The notes below the pieces were generated by a model, which was not told the origin of the DNA, did no database searches, and saw nothing but the letters and a program-made list of their open reading frames with translations. From NCBI GenBank assembly GCA_963830165.1, contig CAWHKZ010000011.1, forward strand, positions 868,001 through 932,000: a stretch of DNA of 64,000 nucleotides, in the 5' to 3' direction. Below, piece by piece: positions 1 through 7,466 of the stretch; position 1 is the stretch's first letter, and each line of letters starts with the position of its first letter. The position numbers and the translations under genes were made by a program. The DNA is from Bog-756 sp963830165 (lineage in GTDB: Bacteria > Actinomycetota > Acidimicrobiia > Acidimicrobiales > RAAP-2).

Positions 1-2
1 GC

Positions 3-1124
3 TCGCCCGGGGTCAGCCGGTACCGCCCCGAGCTCGCCTCGGCCGCGGCCGCCGGAGTGGAGGTCACCACGACGATGGCCCTCTGGCTGGAGGACCACGC
101 CGCCGCCGCCGTCCTGGCCGTCACCGGCACCAAGGGCAAGAGCACCACGGCGGCCCTCGCCGCCGCGGTGCTCGAGGCCGACGGACGGCGGGTGGAGCTC
201 ATCGGGAACATCGGGGTCCCGGTGCTCGACACGTACGCCCGTCCGCGTCCGGACGTCTACGTGGTCGAGGTCTCCTCCTACCAGGCGGCCGACGTCACGC
301 GGTCGCCGGGAGTGGTGGTCCTGACCAGCCTCGCCCCCGACCACCTGACGTGGCACGGCGGGGTCGAGCCCTACTACCGGGACAAGCTCCGCCTGGTCGA
401 GGCCGGCCCACCGGGGCACCTGGCCGTGAACGCCGGCAACGAGGAGGCGCTGGCCCGCACGGCCGGGCATCCCGACCGGACCCTCTTCGGCCCCCGGGAC
501 GCGTGCGCGGTGGACGACGACGGCTGGCTCGTGGTCGACGGCGTGCGCCTCGTCGACACCGCCCGCCTGCGGGTGGCCGGTCGCCACAACGCCTGGAACC
601 TGTGCGGCGCCGTGGCCGGAGTGCTGCTGGTGACGGGATCGACGCCCTCCGCGGGGGCGGTGGGGACGGCCGTGGACGGGTTCGAGGGCCTTCCGTCGCG
701 GTGCGCGGTGGTCGGGGAGCGCGACGGGCGCACCTACGTGGACGACGCGCTCGCCTCCAACCCGTTCGCCTCGGCCGCCTCCATCGGCACCTTCGCCGGG
801 CGTCCCCTGACCGTCGTGGTGGGCGGGGCGGACCGCGGGGTGGACCCCGGACCCCTCGTGGTGGCACTGGCCGACCACGACCCGCCACCCGTGGTGGTCG
901 TCCTCCCGCCCGACCCGGCTCGGTTGGCCGGCCTGCTCGCCGGCTCGGTGGCCGAGGTGCGCGAGGCCGCCGACCTCGAGGAAGCCGTGGCCCTGGCCAC
1001 CGGGCTCACGCCCGTCGGCGGGGTGGTGCTGTTCTCCCCGGGTGCGCCCACCCCCGAGGGCGGCGGTGGCTACGGCGAGCGCAGCCGGAGCTTCGTCGCC
1101 GCGGCCGGTCTGGGCGAGCCGTGA
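3..1124 (+). CDS. murD: UDP-N-acetylmuramoylalanine--D-glutamate ligase, 5' end outside window
   Basis: MurD adds D-glutamate to UDP-MurNAc-L-Ala in the cytoplasm during peptidoglycan synthesis, using ATP. The reading frame is open to the window edge: codons from position 3 read SPGVSRYRPEL, a conserved MurD segment, so the GTG at 57 is internal and the true start lies upstream. The ATP-binding loop GTKGKSTT is visible, followed by the Mur central-domain motifs NIGVP and VEVSSYQ, the NAWNLCGA segment, and the C-terminal domain with DDALASNPFA and GGADRG. About 373 residues are present, so roughly 75-90 are missing against the usual 440-460. Other mur or division genes probably lie upstream, but none follows downstream. 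High certainty for the family. Confidence 0.95.
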   Translation, partial: SPGVSRYRPELASAAAAGVEVTTTMALWLEDHAAAAVLAVTGTKGKSTTAALAAAVLEADGRRVELIGNIGVPVLDTYARPRPDVYVVEVSSYQAADVTRSPGVVVLTSLAPDHLTWHGGVEPYYRDKLRLVEAGPPGHLAVNAGNEEALARTAGHPDRTLFGPRDACAVDDDGWLVVDGVRLVDTARLRVAGRHNAWNLCGAVAGVLLVTGSTPSAGAVGTAVDGFEGLPSRCAVVGERDGRTYVDDALASNPFASAASIGTFAGRPLTVVVGGADRGVDPGPLVVALADHDPPPVVVVLPPDPARLAGLLAGSVAEVREAADLEEAVALATGLTPVGGVVLFSPGAPTPEGGGGYGERSRSFVAAAGLGEP

Positions 1125-1201
1125 GCGGGGGAGGGGTCGCGCCCGGGGTTGACAGCCCGGACGGGCCCGGCAACGGTGGGCCGGAGCCAGGGGAGGCCGA
1201 C

Positions 1202-2275
1202 GTGCGCGAGATCACCATCATCACCGACCGGGTCGTGACCATCGGCGGTGACATCGACGCCACGCGGGGGACCGTGCTGGTCGATCCGGCCGACCTGGCC
1301 GGCGCCCTCGGGTGGGAGCTCGAGGCGAGCGGGCTGTGCCGGAGCGGCCTCTGCGTGCCGGTGCCGGACATGGACGCCCTCCGGGTGGGCGACCGGCTCG
1401 ACCTCGTGGCCGTGGCCGATGCCGTCCGCCAGCCGTCGGTCGTCGACGGCGACGCCGGACTGGTGGCCGTCGCCCTTCCGGCCGGGCTGCGCCGTGCCGC
1501 GCTGTGCGACCTCGACGCGCCCGACGTCACGTTGCCCGACCTCGACGGGGTCCCCCGGTCGCTGTCGGAGTGGACCGGGCACAAGCGCCTGCTCGTCACG
1601 TTCTCGAGCTGGTGCGGCTGCCGCTACGACCTGCCGGGGTGGCAGGCGCTGGACGACGAGCTGTCCGGCGAGGGGTTCCGCGTCATCGCCGTGGCCATCG
1701 ACCAGAGCGCCGACGACGTGCGCCCGTTCGCCGCGGGACTGACCGTGCCGGTCCTCTACGACCCGCACCACCTGCTCACCGAGCTCTACGCCATCTCCAA
1801 CGTCCCGACCGTGGTGTGGATCGACGAGCACGACCGGATCGTCCGGCCCAACGCCGAGGCCTTCGGGACCGACACCTTCGCCGAATTCACGGGGGCCGAG
1901 TCGGCGCCCCACCTCGAACTGGTACGCCGGTGGGTGCGCCACGGCGAGGTGCCCATCGAGGAGGAGGACGCCCGGGGGGCCGTGGCCGACCTGACCCGGG
2001 ACGAGGTCCTGGCCCGCCTGCACTTCCGCATCGCCGCCGAGGCGCACCGCCGGGGCGACGCCGCGACCACGCGCCGTCACGTGCTGCGGGCCGGCGAGCT
2101 GGCCCCCGACGACCTCACCGTGTGGCGGGCCGGCATGCCGCTGATCGGCGAGGACCCGTTCGGTCAGGACTTCCTCGACCGGTACGAGGAGTGGCGGGCC
2201 AAGGGGAGCCCGGCCCACGCCCTGCCGTCGACGGCCCCACGCGTGCCGGCCGACCGGACCCCGACCGATCGTTAG
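1202..2275 (+). CDS. Thioredoxin-fold (AhpC/TSA or ResA-like) protein with extra N- and C-terminal regions
   Basis: This 357-residue protein has a thioredoxin-like core in its middle third. The phrase VTLPDLDGVPRSLSEW is a typical start of an AhpC/TSA or TlpA-type domain. It is followed by the redox segment SSWCGCRYDLPGW near residue 140 and by NVPTVVWIDEHDRI, which holds the cis-Pro loop. About 100 residues precede the core and include a CRSGLC pair. A C-terminal helical region with an HRRGD/TRRHVLRAGELAPDD pattern looks TPR-like. There is no signal peptide, so it is probably a cytosolic thiol reductase or peroxidase. The GTG start at 1202 is chosen because GGGGAGG lies 5 nt upstream. The gene follows murD by 77 nt and its stop overlaps the converging ferritin-like gene by 4 nt. 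The substrate is unknown. Confidence 0.82.
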   Translation: MREITIITDRVVTIGGDIDATRGTVLVDPADLAGALGWELEASGLCRSGLCVPVPDMDALRVGDRLDLVAVADAVRQPSVVDGDAGLVAVALPAGLRRAALCDLDAPDVTLPDLDGVPRSLSEWTGHKRLLVTFSSWCGCRYDLPGWQALDDELSGEGFRVIAVAIDQSADDVRPFAAGLTVPVLYDPHHLLTELYAISNVPTVVWIDEHDRIVRPNAEAFGTDTFAEFTGAESAPHLELVRRWVRHGEVPIEEEDARGAVADLTRDEVLARLHFRIAAEAHRRGDAATTRRHVLRAGELAPDDLTVWRAGMPLIGEDPFGQDFLDRYEEWRAKGSPAHALPSTAPRVPADRTPTDR

Positions 2276-2748
2276 CCGCGCACGGTCCGGGCGCCCCGCC
2301 TGACGAACTCCAGGATGGCGATGTGCTTGGCGGTGTCCATCTCCATGAGCCGTACCAGGAAGGGCCACAAGGTGACGTCCTCCAGCTCCTCGAGCATCCC
2401 GGCCAGGTGGCGCAGTTCGCCGAGGTCCTCGTGCTCCCGGGCGAGCAGCCGGTCGGTCAGCCCCACGACGCGCGACGAGTCCCGTCCCCAGCCGTCGGGC
2501 CGCGGCACGGCCGGCTCGTCGGGGCGCATCTCGATGTCCGACCGCAGGGCGGAGGACAGCTCCCGGAACAGGCGGTGGTGGCGGACCTCGTCCTCCACGA
2601 TCAGGTCGACGAGGTAGGCGAAGGCGGCCGATCCCGAGTCGGTGGCCGCCTTCTGGTACTCGACGAGGAGGCCGCGTTCCTTCTCCTCGTGTGAGCTGAG
2701 GTGCTCGAAGAGCTCGGACTCCCAGATGCTGGCCCCGGCCAGTGTCAT
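2272..2748 (-). CDS. Ferritin-like (rubrerythrin-type four-helix) protein
   Basis: A 158-residue, strongly helical protein. It has acidic and His pairs spaced as in ferritin-like di-iron proteins: EKERGLLVEYQ, VEDEVRHHRLF, REHEDLGELRHL and MDTAKHIAIL. The EDEVRHH element matches the ExxH ligand pattern of rubrerythrin and ferritin-like domains, so iron binding or a hemerythrin-like sensor role is plausible but not shown. The ATG at 2748 is preferred because GGAGGT lies 8 nt upstream. An in-frame ATG at 2763 sits inside that ribosome site. The 3' end overlaps the thioredoxin-fold gene tail to tail by 4 nt. The 174-bp region upstream is shared with the divergent ferredoxin gene. Confidence 0.78.
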   Translation of the reverse strand: MTLAGASIWESELFEHLSSHEEKERGLLVEYQKAATDSGSAAFAYLVDLIVEDEVRHHRLFRELSSALRSDIEMRPDEPAVPRPDGWGRDSSRVVGLTDRLLAREHEDLGELRHLAGMLEELEDVTLWPFLVRLMEMDTAKHIAILEFVRRGARTVRG

Positions 2749-2922
2749 AACCTGCACCTCCATCGCGGGCCACCGTGGTCCCCCCGGGATGGTCGCGCCG
2801 TCGGGCCGCTCCGCACAGGGCAATTGGTCCACAGATCGTCGCCACGCCCTAGAGTCCACCCCGGGAGCGGTTCCCTCCCGTGCGGGGCGCTGCGCCGCAC
2901 GGAGCGCAGAGGTGGAGACTGC

Positions 2923-3117
2923 ATGCGAGTGCGGATCGACTACGAACGGTGCACCGGGCACGGCCGGTGCTACACGCTGGCCCCTGGGGTGTTCGGCTGC
3001 GACGACAGCGGGTTCGGCGAGGTCGTCGTCGACGGCGAGGTCGGGGCCGACCTCGTCCGCGAGGCGGAGCTCGCGGAGGCGAACTGCCCCGAACAGGCCG
3101 TCATCCTCGGCGAGTAG
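2923..3117 (+). CDS. Small ferredoxin, P450-type, with CxxHxxC cluster motif
   Basis: A 64-residue ferredoxin of the kind that carries electrons to cytochromes P450 in actinobacteria. The cluster ligands read C-T-G-H-G-R-C followed by NCPEQAV near the C-terminus. This is the CxxHxxC...CP pattern known from mycobacterial [3Fe-4S]/[4Fe-4S] ferredoxins, in which the usual fourth Cys is replaced, here by His. The ATG at 2923 follows a GAGGTGGAGACTGC stretch that can serve as ribosome site. A possible -10 box TAGAGT lies at 2850-2855. No P450 or reductase is adjacent; the only P450 in the window is at 22-23 kb. A second, different ferredoxin lies at 6648. Confidence 0.9.
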   Translation: MRVRIDYERCTGHGRCYTLAPGVFGCDDSGFGEVVVDGEVGADLVREAELAEANCPEQAVILGE

Positions 3118-3125
3118 GCCGGTGG

Positions 3126-3147
3126 CCGCCGGGACCCGACCCGGCGG
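3126..3147. terminator. Hairpin between converging ferredoxin and ACAD genes
   Basis: A perfect 8-bp inverted repeat, CCGCCGGG and CCCGGCGG, with a 6-nt loop sits in the 37-bp gap between two converging genes. There is no T-tract on either strand. This fits a GC-rich bidirectional actinobacterial terminator, though function is inferred. Confidence 0.55.
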
Positions 3148-3154
3148 ACGGGGC

Positions 3155-4342
3155 TCAGGCGGGCTTCGGCTCCCGCGGCAGCCCGAGGCCCATCTCGCCC
3201 AGGATGTTGAGGTTGATCTCGGTGGTGCCGCCGGCGATCGTGGTCTGGCGGGCCGAGGCGAAATTGTAGGCCCAGGATCCGAGCGTCGACGCCTCCCCGA
3301 GGACGTCCATGGCCAGGTCGGCCAGCTTCTGCTCGGTCCGGCCCCAGGCCAGCTTGGCCATGCTGCCGGCGGGACCCGACGGCTGGCCCGACCGCATCTG
3401 CTCCAGCGACCGGTTGGTCATCCATCGCATGCAGGCGATGTCGGCGTAGATGCCCGCCACCCGGTCGCGGATGCGGGGGTCGGCCAGCGCCCGGGCGGCC
3501 TCCGGTTCGGCCAGCAGGTGGTCGAGCTTCTTGGAAAGCCCGAGGTGGAGCCGGGCCACGCCGGCCCGTTCGAAACTGAGGGTGGTCATGGCGACCGTCC
3601 AGCCCTCGTCCAGGGGGCCGAGGAGGGCCGACGCCGGAACCCGGGCGTCGGTGAAGAACAGCTCGGCGAAGGGCTCGTCGCCGGTGATGGTCCGTAGCGG
3701 CCGGACCTCGATGCCCGGTGTGGCGAGGTCGACGAGCAGGCAGCTGATGCCCTTGTGCTTGGCCACGGTGGGATCGGTGCGCACGTAGAGCTGGCACCAG
3801 TCGGCCATGTGGCCGAGGCTGTTCCACGTCTTCTGACCGTTGAGGACGAACTCGTCCCCGTCGAGCACCGCGCTCGTGCGCAACGAGGCGAGGTCCGAGC
3901 CCGCATCCGGCTCGGACATCCCCTGGGACCAGATCTCGTCGCCCCGGAGCAGGGGGAGCAGGAAGCGCTCCTTCTGGTCGTCGGTGCCGTAGGCCATGAT
4001 CGCCGGGGCGATGTTGGAGACGCCGATGACGTTGACCGGTCCCGGGGCCGACGCCGCGCTCATCTCCTCCAGGTAGGCGAGCTGCTCGTCGATGTCCGCC
4101 CCCCGCCCCCCGTGCTCGACCGGCCAGGCCGGTGCGGCCCACCCGGCGTCGGCCAGCCGGCGGTTCCACTCCCGCAGCACCGCGAGGTCCGCCGCCTCGG
4201 GGGACCGCTGCCCGGCGTGGGTCACCTCGGGGGTCAGATGGTCGGCCAGCCAGGCCCGGAGCGACCGGCGCAGCGCCGCGGCGGGATCCGCGTCGGCACG
4301 GGAGGCGTCCCGCTCGTCGGGCGGCACGGCGTTCACGGTCAT
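3155..4342 (-). CDS. Acyl-CoA dehydrogenase family protein
   Basis: A 395-residue flavoprotein that would introduce the alpha-beta double bond into an acyl-CoA and pass electrons to ETF. Visible hallmarks are the FAD/substrate segment MSEPDAGSDLASLRTSA, NGQKTWNSLGHMADW in the mid-domain, and the C-terminal IAGGTTEINLNILGEMGLGLPRE. The last holds the GGTTE catalytic-base context used by this subgroup. Length is normal for the family. The ATG at 4342 has AGGAGA 8 nt upstream. The gene stands alone between the ferredoxin, which converges on it, and the thioesterase, which diverges from it. Substrate chain type cannot be read from the sequence. Confidence 0.92.
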   Translation of the reverse strand: MTVNAVPPDERDASRADADPAAALRRSLRAWLADHLTPEVTHAGQRSPEAADLAVLREWNRRLADAGWAAPAWPVEHGGRGADIDEQLAYLEEMSAASAPGPVNVIGVSNIAPAIMAYGTDDQKERFLLPLLRGDEIWSQGMSEPDAGSDLASLRTSAVLDGDEFVLNGQKTWNSLGHMADWCQLYVRTDPTVAKHKGISCLLVDLATPGIEVRPLRTITGDEPFAELFFTDARVPASALLGPLDEGWTVAMTTLSFERAGVARLHLGLSKKLDHLLAEPEAARALADPRIRDRVAGIYADIACMRWMTNRSLEQMRSGQPSGPAGSMAKLAWGRTEQKLADLAMDVLGEASTLGSWAYNFASARQTTIAGGTTEINLNILGEMGLGLPREPKPA

Positions 4343-4509
4343 GGGCGGGGTCTCCTGGGGTGAGGGTCACCAGGTGCCGATGGCACCGGACGGCGTCCGC
4401 CCGTGGCTGGCGGCGTCACCCGACCACAGTAGCCAGAGGGGGTGCCGACGGGCACCACCGTGGCGCGACGGCGCGGTCCGAGGCACCCGGCCGGACGGTC
4501 GGGCGACGG

Positions 4510-4515
4510 TATGCT
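4510..4515 (+). promoter_or_regulatory. Candidate -10 box for the thioesterase gene
   Basis: TATGCT fits TANNNT and would place transcription start near 4522, giving a leader of about 32 nt that contains the GAGGAGG ribosome site before the GTG at 4554. No clear -35 is seen. The same hexamer precedes the gene at 54084. Confidence 0.35.
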
Positions 4516-4553
4516 CGTGCTCCCTGCCGACCCTGTGCCCGAGGAGGCCCACC

Positions 4554-5408
4554 GTGCCGGAGCTCGCCGACCTGCTTGCCGTGTTCGACCTCGAACCGAC
4601 GGGGGCGGGAACGTTCACGGGCACGAGCATCGAGTTCGGGGGAGGCTCCGTGGTGTTCGGTGGCCAGCTCCTGGCCCAGTCGATGCTGGCCGGAGCGTCG
4701 GCCGACCCGTCCAAGGTGATCAAGTCGATCCACACGGTCTTCGCCCGCGGTGCGTCGACCGGCGCACCGTTGGAGTTCGACGTCGACGTGATGCAGGCGG
4801 GCCGCTCGTTCGCCAGCGCCGCCGTCACGGCGCGGCAGGGTGACCGGCTGTGCACCCGCTCGCTCGTGCTGCTTCACGCCCCCGATCCCGACCTCGTCCG
4901 CCACCAGCCCGAGGCGCCGGCCGTGGGGCCTCCGGAGTCCGCCGTGGCGTCCGAGCACTCGACCGGCTTCTGGGAGCTCCGCACCGTCGGAGGGGTCGAC
5001 ATCGCCGACCCCGACGCCACCGGTCCGGCCGTGCTCGACGTGTGGACGCGCTTCCCGGGGGCCCCGGCGGACCCGGCGCGCAACCAGGCACTGCTGGCGT
5101 TCGCCACCGACGGGTTCCTGATCGGGACGGCCATGCGCCCCCACCCGGGCGTGGGCCAGGCCCTGGCCCACCGGACGATCTCCACCAGCGTGATCACCCA
5201 CACGCTGACCTTCCACGCACCGGTCGACGCCGGGAGGTGGATGCTGCTGTCCCACGAGAGCCCGGCGGCCGGCCAGGGTCGGAGCTACGGCCGCGCCCAC
5301 GTCTACGCCGGGTCGGGGGAGCTCGTGGCGTCCTACGTGCAGGAGAACATGATCCGGGCGTTCGCCGAGGGCCGGGCCCCGGCCCCGGGGGCCACGTCGG
5401 CCCACTGA
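4554..5408 (+). CDS. Acyl-CoA thioesterase II (TesB family)
   Basis: This 284-residue protein matches the double-hotdog TesB family, which hydrolyses acyl-CoA to free acid and CoA in the cytosol. Features seen are FGGQLLAQSMLAG in the first hotdog, the conserved SIHTVFARGASTGAPLEFDVD stretch, and the second hotdog with STSVITHTLTFHAPV and GRSYGRAHVYAGSGELVASYVQE. The GTG at 4554 is chosen because GAGGAGG lies 6 nt upstream; the long open frame further upstream has no ribosome site. It may limit acyl-CoA build-up from the many CoA pathways around it. It is transcribed away from the ACAD at 3155-4342. Confidence 0.9.
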   Translation: MPELADLLAVFDLEPTGAGTFTGTSIEFGGGSVVFGGQLLAQSMLAGASADPSKVIKSIHTVFARGASTGAPLEFDVDVMQAGRSFASAAVTARQGDRLCTRSLVLLHAPDPDLVRHQPEAPAVGPPESAVASEHSTGFWELRTVGGVDIADPDATGPAVLDVWTRFPGAPADPARNQALLAFATDGFLIGTAMRPHPGVGQALAHRTISTSVITHTLTFHAPVDAGRWMLLSHESPAAGQGRSYGRAHVYAGSGELVASYVQENMIRAFAEGRAPAPGATSAH

Positions 5409-5430
5409 CCGGTCGGGCCCCCGGCCGCTG

Positions 5431-5516
5431 CCCGTGTGGCCGTCCGTGTGGCCCGTCCCCATGGCCCGTCCCCATGGCCCGTCCCCATGGCCCGTCCCCA
5501 TGGCCCGTCCGTGTGG
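5431..5516. repeat. 13-bp intergenic tandem repeat (minisatellite)
   Basis: Four perfect, contiguous copies of CCCGTCCCCATGG lie at 5452-5503. They are flanked by decayed copies in which CCCATGG becomes GTGTGG (5431-5451 and 5504-5516). The block sits in the 175-bp gap between the thioesterase and the LLM oxidoreductase. Thirteen is not a multiple of three, and no gene runs through it, so this is a slippage-prone noncoding repeat. It lies 67 bp before the next start codon. Confidence 0.9.
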
Positions 5517-5583
5517 GCCGGCGCTCGCTGGTGTAGAACTCGCGTCCGGCGACCGAGCGCCGGCCGAGATCCGAGGAGGGCCC

Positions 5584-6564
5584 GTGTTCACGATGCGGTT
5601 CGACATGCGGGCACCGGCGACCGGCGCGCCGACCAGCGAGCTGTACCGGGCGGCGCTCGAGATGGCGGAGTGGACGGAGGGTCGCGGCGCGCTGGCGGCC
5701 ATCCTCTGCGAGCACCACGGGATGTCCGATGGCTACCTCCCCGTCCCGCTGATCCTCGCCACGGCCATGGCGGCCCGGACCACGACCCTGCCGATCATGG
5801 TCGCCGTCGTCGTCCTGCCGCTCTATCACCCGATCCGACTGGCCGAGGAGATGGTGGTCATCGACATCCTGAGCCAGGGCCGGGTGAGCTACGTGGCCGC
5901 CGTCGGATACCGGCCCGAGGAGTACGACATGCACGCGGTCGACTTCCACCGGCGCGGTGCCATCGCCGAGGACCACCTCGGGGTCCTGCTCCGGGCCAAG
6001 TCGGGCGAGCCCGTCGAGTACAAGGGCCGGACCGTCCGGGTCACCCCGCCACCGGTCACGCCGGGTGGTCCCGTGGTGGCATGGGGTGGGGGCAGCGTGG
6101 CCGCCGCCCGGCGGGCCGGCCGACACGGGCTCGGCTTTCTCGCCCAGCGCAGCGACCCGGCGCTGGAACATGCCTACCGCGAGGAGTCGGAGGCGCACGG
6201 CCACGAGCCCGGCATGTGCCTGCTCCCCGAGGACGACGCGACGACGGCCCTGTTCGTCGCCGAGGACCTCGACCTGGCCTGGGACGAGCTCGGCCCCTAC
6301 CTCATGCACGACGTCACGATGTACGCGGCACTCAACGAAGGGGCGCCCCACAGCGCGTCGTTGTCCGCCGCGACGTCGGCCGAGGAGCTGCGCGCCGAGG
6401 GTGCCAGCCACCGCATCGTCACCGTGGACGAGGCGGTCGCCCTGGCGCGGGCGGGCACGCCGCTCCAGCTCCATCCGTTGATCGGCGGGCTGCCCCCCGA
6501 GATCGCGTGGCGGTACCTGCGCACCGTCGTCGACCGGGTGATGCCCGCCCTCGCCGGTCGGTGA
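5584..6564 (+). CDS. LLM class flavin-dependent oxidoreductase (luciferase-like)
   Basis: A 326-residue member of the bacterial luciferase-like family, TIM-barrel enzymes that use FMNH2 or F420. Seen are LCEHHGMSDGYLPVPL, typical of this family's substrate/flavin loop, LPLYHPIRLAEEMVVIDILSQGRVSYVAAVGYRPEEY, which is the classic LLM core, and GGGSVAAARRAGRHGLGF. Which cofactor is used cannot be decided. GTG at 5584 has GAGGAGGG just upstream; ATG at 5593 is the alternative start. The ferredoxin at 6648 follows by 83 nt on the same strand, which suggests a two-gene redox unit. The 13-bp repeat lies directly upstream. Confidence 0.9.
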   Translation: MFTMRFDMRAPATGAPTSELYRAALEMAEWTEGRGALAAILCEHHGMSDGYLPVPLILATAMAARTTTLPIMVAVVVLPLYHPIRLAEEMVVIDILSQGRVSYVAAVGYRPEEYDMHAVDFHRRGAIAEDHLGVLLRAKSGEPVEYKGRTVRVTPPPVTPGGPVVAWGGGSVAAARRAGRHGLGFLAQRSDPALEHAYREESEAHGHEPGMCLLPEDDATTALFVAEDLDLAWDELGPYLMHDVTMYAALNEGAPHSASLSAATSAEELRAEGASHRIVTVDEAVALARAGTPLQLHPLIGGLPPEIAWRYLRTVVDRVMPALAGR

Positions 6565-6647
6565 CCCGACCGGTCCGTCATCGGCCGGCACCCGCGGGTG
6601 CACCGGCCCCGAACACCGCCTGGGGATCCAGGGGAACGAGGAGCACC

Positions 6648-6842
6648 ATGCGCGTGGTGGTGGACATGAGCCAGTGCGAGAGCAACGCCCTGTGCATGGG
6701 CGTCGCCCCCGACGTCTTCCTGGTCGACGACGACGACACCCTGACGGTGCTCGACGGAACGCCCGACGAGTCGGCCCGCGACCGGGTCCTCGAGGCCGCC
6801 CGGGTCTGCCCGAAGCAGGCCATCTCGATCGTGGAGGACTGA
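6648..6842 (+). CDS. Small ferredoxin with CxxNxxC cluster motif
   Basis: A 64-residue ferredoxin, the same length as the one at 2923 but clearly diverged. Ligands read C-E-S-N-A-L-C and VCPKQAI, so Asn occupies the position of the missing fourth Cys. The middle is acidic (VDDDDTLTVLD). This group donates electrons to P450s or other oxygenases. GAGGAG lies 6 nt before the ATG. It probably shares a transcript with the LLM flavoenzyme, which could be its partner; that is inference. Confidence 0.9.
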   Translation: MRVVVDMSQCESNALCMGVAPDVFLVDDDDTLTVLDGTPDESARDRVLEAARVCPKQAISIVED

Positions 6843-6861
6843 CGCCGGGCCGAGCCGGCGT
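6842..6861. terminator. Hairpin between converging ferredoxin and MarR genes
   Basis: ACGCCGG and CCGGCGT form a perfect 7-bp stem with a 6-nt loop in the 25-bp gap between two converging genes. It begins at the last base of the ferredoxin stop codon. No T-tract follows. Confidence 0.5.
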
Positions 6862-6867
6862 CGCGGG

Positions 6868-7377
6868 TCACTCGACGAAGTCGCCGTTGCCGAGGCGGAG
6901 CGCCGCGATGATCCGCTGCAGGTCCTCGAGGTCCCGCCTCTCCAGGCCGCCGAGGCCGAAGGCCACGGCGTTGACGGCCGTGGTGGCCTCGAGGGCCAGC
7001 GACCGCCCGGCCTCGGTGATCTCGGCCAGGGTGGTCCGGCCGTCGGTCGGGTGGGGGCTCCGCCGGACCAGCCCCTGGGCCTCGAGCCGGTCGATGATGT
7101 TGGTCACCGATGCGGGATGGATCATGAGCCGCTGGCCCATGATCCCGAGCGGCAACGTGCCCCGCCGGGAGAACAGGAGCAGGACCAGACCCTCGTAGCG
7201 GGCGAAGGTGAGCCCGAGCGGGCGCAGGGCCCCGTCGACGGCGGCCAGCACGATCTGCTGGGCCCGCATGATCGACGTGGCCGCCGCCATCGCGTCGCTG
7301 ACCTCGGGATCCCAGCGGTCCGACCACCTGGTGCGGGCCTCGTCGATGGGGTCGAACGGCAGGGGTCGGCGGGCCAT
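6868..7377 (-). CDS. MarR family transcriptional regulator
   Basis: This 169-residue protein has the winged-helix MarR plan: LRPLGLTFARYEGLVLLL, then LGIMGQRLMIHPASVTNIIDRLEAQGLVRR as the recognition helix region, then the wing PTDGRTTLAEITEAGR. MarR proteins act as dimers on palindromes and usually respond to small aromatic or acyl ligands. The ATG at 7377 is favoured because a TAGCCT -10 box lies 7 nt upstream and no Shine-Dalgarno is present, so the mRNA is probably leaderless. It diverges from the metal-receptor-fold gene at 7467 across 89 bp. Its ligand is unknown; the neighbouring gene or the flavoenzyme unit are possible targets. Confidence 0.9.
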   Translation of the reverse strand: MARRPLPFDPIDEARTRWSDRWDPEVSDAMAAATSIMRAQQIVLAAVDGALRPLGLTFARYEGLVLLLFSRRGTLPLGIMGQRLMIHPASVTNIIDRLEAQGLVRRSPHPTDGRTTLAEITEAGRSLALEATTAVNAVAFGLGGLERRDLEDLQRIIAALRLGNGDFVE

Positions 7378-7384
7378 CGTGGGA

Positions 7385-7390
7385 AGGCTA
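7385..7390 (-). promoter_or_regulatory. -10 box of leaderless MarR gene
   Basis: On the minus strand TAGCCT (TANNNT) is followed by 7 nt and then the ATG, so transcription should start at the start codon. No -35 is evident. Confidence 0.45.
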
Positions 7391-7466
7391 CCGGACGGTC
7401 GGATTTGGCTCCCCGGGCCGGAACGGTGACGATTGGGGGCGGAAGCCGATCCGGGAGCGTCCCGCC

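Noticed and set aside
5431..5516. 13-bp repeats as CRISPR, an iteron origin or coding repeats
   Set aside because: There are no spacers, no replication gene or DnaA boxes nearby, and 13 is not divisible by three.
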